Positions 63,517 to 64,000 of a DNA stretch of 64,000 nt are shown in pieces. This DNA is from Bacteroidales bacterium (GTDB lineage: Bacteria > Bacteroidota > Bacteroidia > Bacteroidales > UBA10428), in contig JAFGIP010000117.1 of assembly GCA_016929525.1 (NCBI GenBank), positions 1 through 64,000 of the forward strand, written 5' to 3'. The position numbers and the translations under genes are program-made. The number at the start of each line of letters is the position of its first letter. Within the stretch, counting starts at the first letter, position 1. Under the pieces are notes generated by a model. That model was not told the DNA's origin and did no database searches. It was given only the letters and a program-made list of their open reading frames with translations.

Positions 63517-64000
63517 ATGATCAGAAAGAATTATTTACTTGGTTTATTTTTATTTATATTCTTTAATATTTCCGGTTTATTTTCTCAAAGTCTGTCTTTT
63601 GAAAAAATATCGGGTGAAGATGGTTTGATCCATGAGCATATTCTCTCTATTTATAAAGACAGCCGGGGGTTTTTATGGATTGGCACATATGGTGGGATTG
63701 AGCGTTTTGATGGTTATGAGCACAGATGGTACAATTCTATTGTTGACAGAAAAACAGGTGTACAGAATCATACCTTCCATTGCATTTTCGAAGACAATAA
63801 AAATCAGCTCTGGTGTGGCACTCAGGGTGGTTTATATTATTATGATCTGCCGGCAGATACTTTTAAGATTTATCAACACAATCCTGAAGAACCTTTTAGC
63901 ATTTCAAACGATAATGTTCGATCTGTTGTACAGGATTCAGAAGGAATCTTATGGATTGGCACTTATGGCGGAGGGATAAATAAATTTATACCGGATTCGG
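63517..64000 (+). CDS. Two-component-regulator propeller protein (3' end outside window)
   Basis: The first 161 codons of a rightward gene cut by the window edge. It has a signal peptide (LLGLFLFIFFNISGLFSQS) and the start of a reg_prop propeller: GFLWIGTYGGIERFDGYEHRWY, QLWCGTQGGLYYYDL and ILWIGTYGGGINKF. The rest should hold more propeller blades and either a hybrid histidine kinase or an HTH output, but this cannot be seen. It is divergent from the LuxR-type propeller regulator across 104 bp. Confidence 0.9.
   Translation, partial: MIRKNYLLGLFLFIFFNISGLFSQSLSFEKISGEDGLIHEHILSIYKDSRGFLWIGTYGGIERFDGYEHRWYNSIVDRKTGVQNHTFHCIFEDNKNQLWCGTQGGLYYYDLPADTFKIYQHNPEEPFSISNDNVRSVVQDSEGILWIGTYGGGINKFIPDS

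Overview
The window reads as a chromosomal segment of a free-living Bacteroidota species, most likely in or near the Bacteroidales/Marinilabiliales; genus not determinable by eye. Support: low GC, few Shine-Dalgarno sites, several TAnnTTTG -7 elements, secreted proteins ending in type IX secretion (T9SS) sorting domains, large two-component-regulator propeller (reg_prop/Y_Y_Y) sensors, an E1 alpha/beta fusion, a DUF2027-Smr protein and a type A RNase P RNA. There are no rRNA or tRNA genes, CRISPR arrays or complete insertion sequences.

Layout. 1-1981: a secreted zinc metalloprotease with C-terminal repeats (cut by the left edge) and a stand-alone SagB-type oxidoreductase. 2118-7291: a complete xylose operon (Nudix-type regulator, xylB, xylA, sugar/H+ symporter) with a perfect palindrome upstream and a terminator downstream. 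7335-8455: Blc-type lipocalin and a SiaC phosphoprotein. 8504-14863: a leftward block with a GH8 enzyme, a sulfatase, a probable glycosidase-like T9SS protein, and a DUF362 (Tat)/DUF6599 pair. 15033-16097: hisF and a stand-alone hisE, followed by 760 bp of non-coding repeats. 16857-19969: a response-regulator/PAS/adenylate-cyclase fusion and ornithine aminotransferase. 

21304-31083 is a phosphate regulon: a PhoB-like regulator, an OprP-like porin divergent from pstS-pstC-pstA-pstB-phoU, a Pit-type transporter with a PhoU-like tail, and a second PhoB-like regulator broken by a stop codon and a frameshift. The porin-pstS spacer carries two arrays of TTAA-type hexamers at exact 11-bp spacing, which look like Pho boxes; one sits just upstream of a good -7 element for pstS. 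A 12-bp hairpin between pstS and pstC probably lowers expression of the permease genes relative to the binding protein.

31144-43762: a TPR protein, an Hpt/receiver/nitrilase operon, SlyD, a beta-barrel protein, two tandem DUF3857/transglutaminase-like proteins (one apparently active, one with Ser at the Cys position), and a leftward E2-E1-flavodoxin operon. 43986-57068: a large T9SS beta-propeller protein, a reg_prop-SpoIIE phosphatase, a serine hydrolase, MsrB, two thioredoxin-fold proteins, threonine aldolase, and a QueA-like enzyme divergent from a DUF2027-Smr protein across a symmetric double promoter. 57101-57473 is rnpB. 57548-64000: a T9SS GH5/CBM6 glucanase, the reg_prop-LuxR regulator that probably controls it, and the start of a second reg_prop protein cut by the right edge.

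Main themes are plant-type polysaccharide use (xylose operon, GH8, GH5, sulfatase, propeller sensors), phosphate starvation, and signalling through phosphoproteins and cAMP. The strongest leads are the phased Pho-box arrays, the decaying PhoB paralogue, the xylose operator, the symmetric promoter, and a possible SpoIIE-SiaC link.
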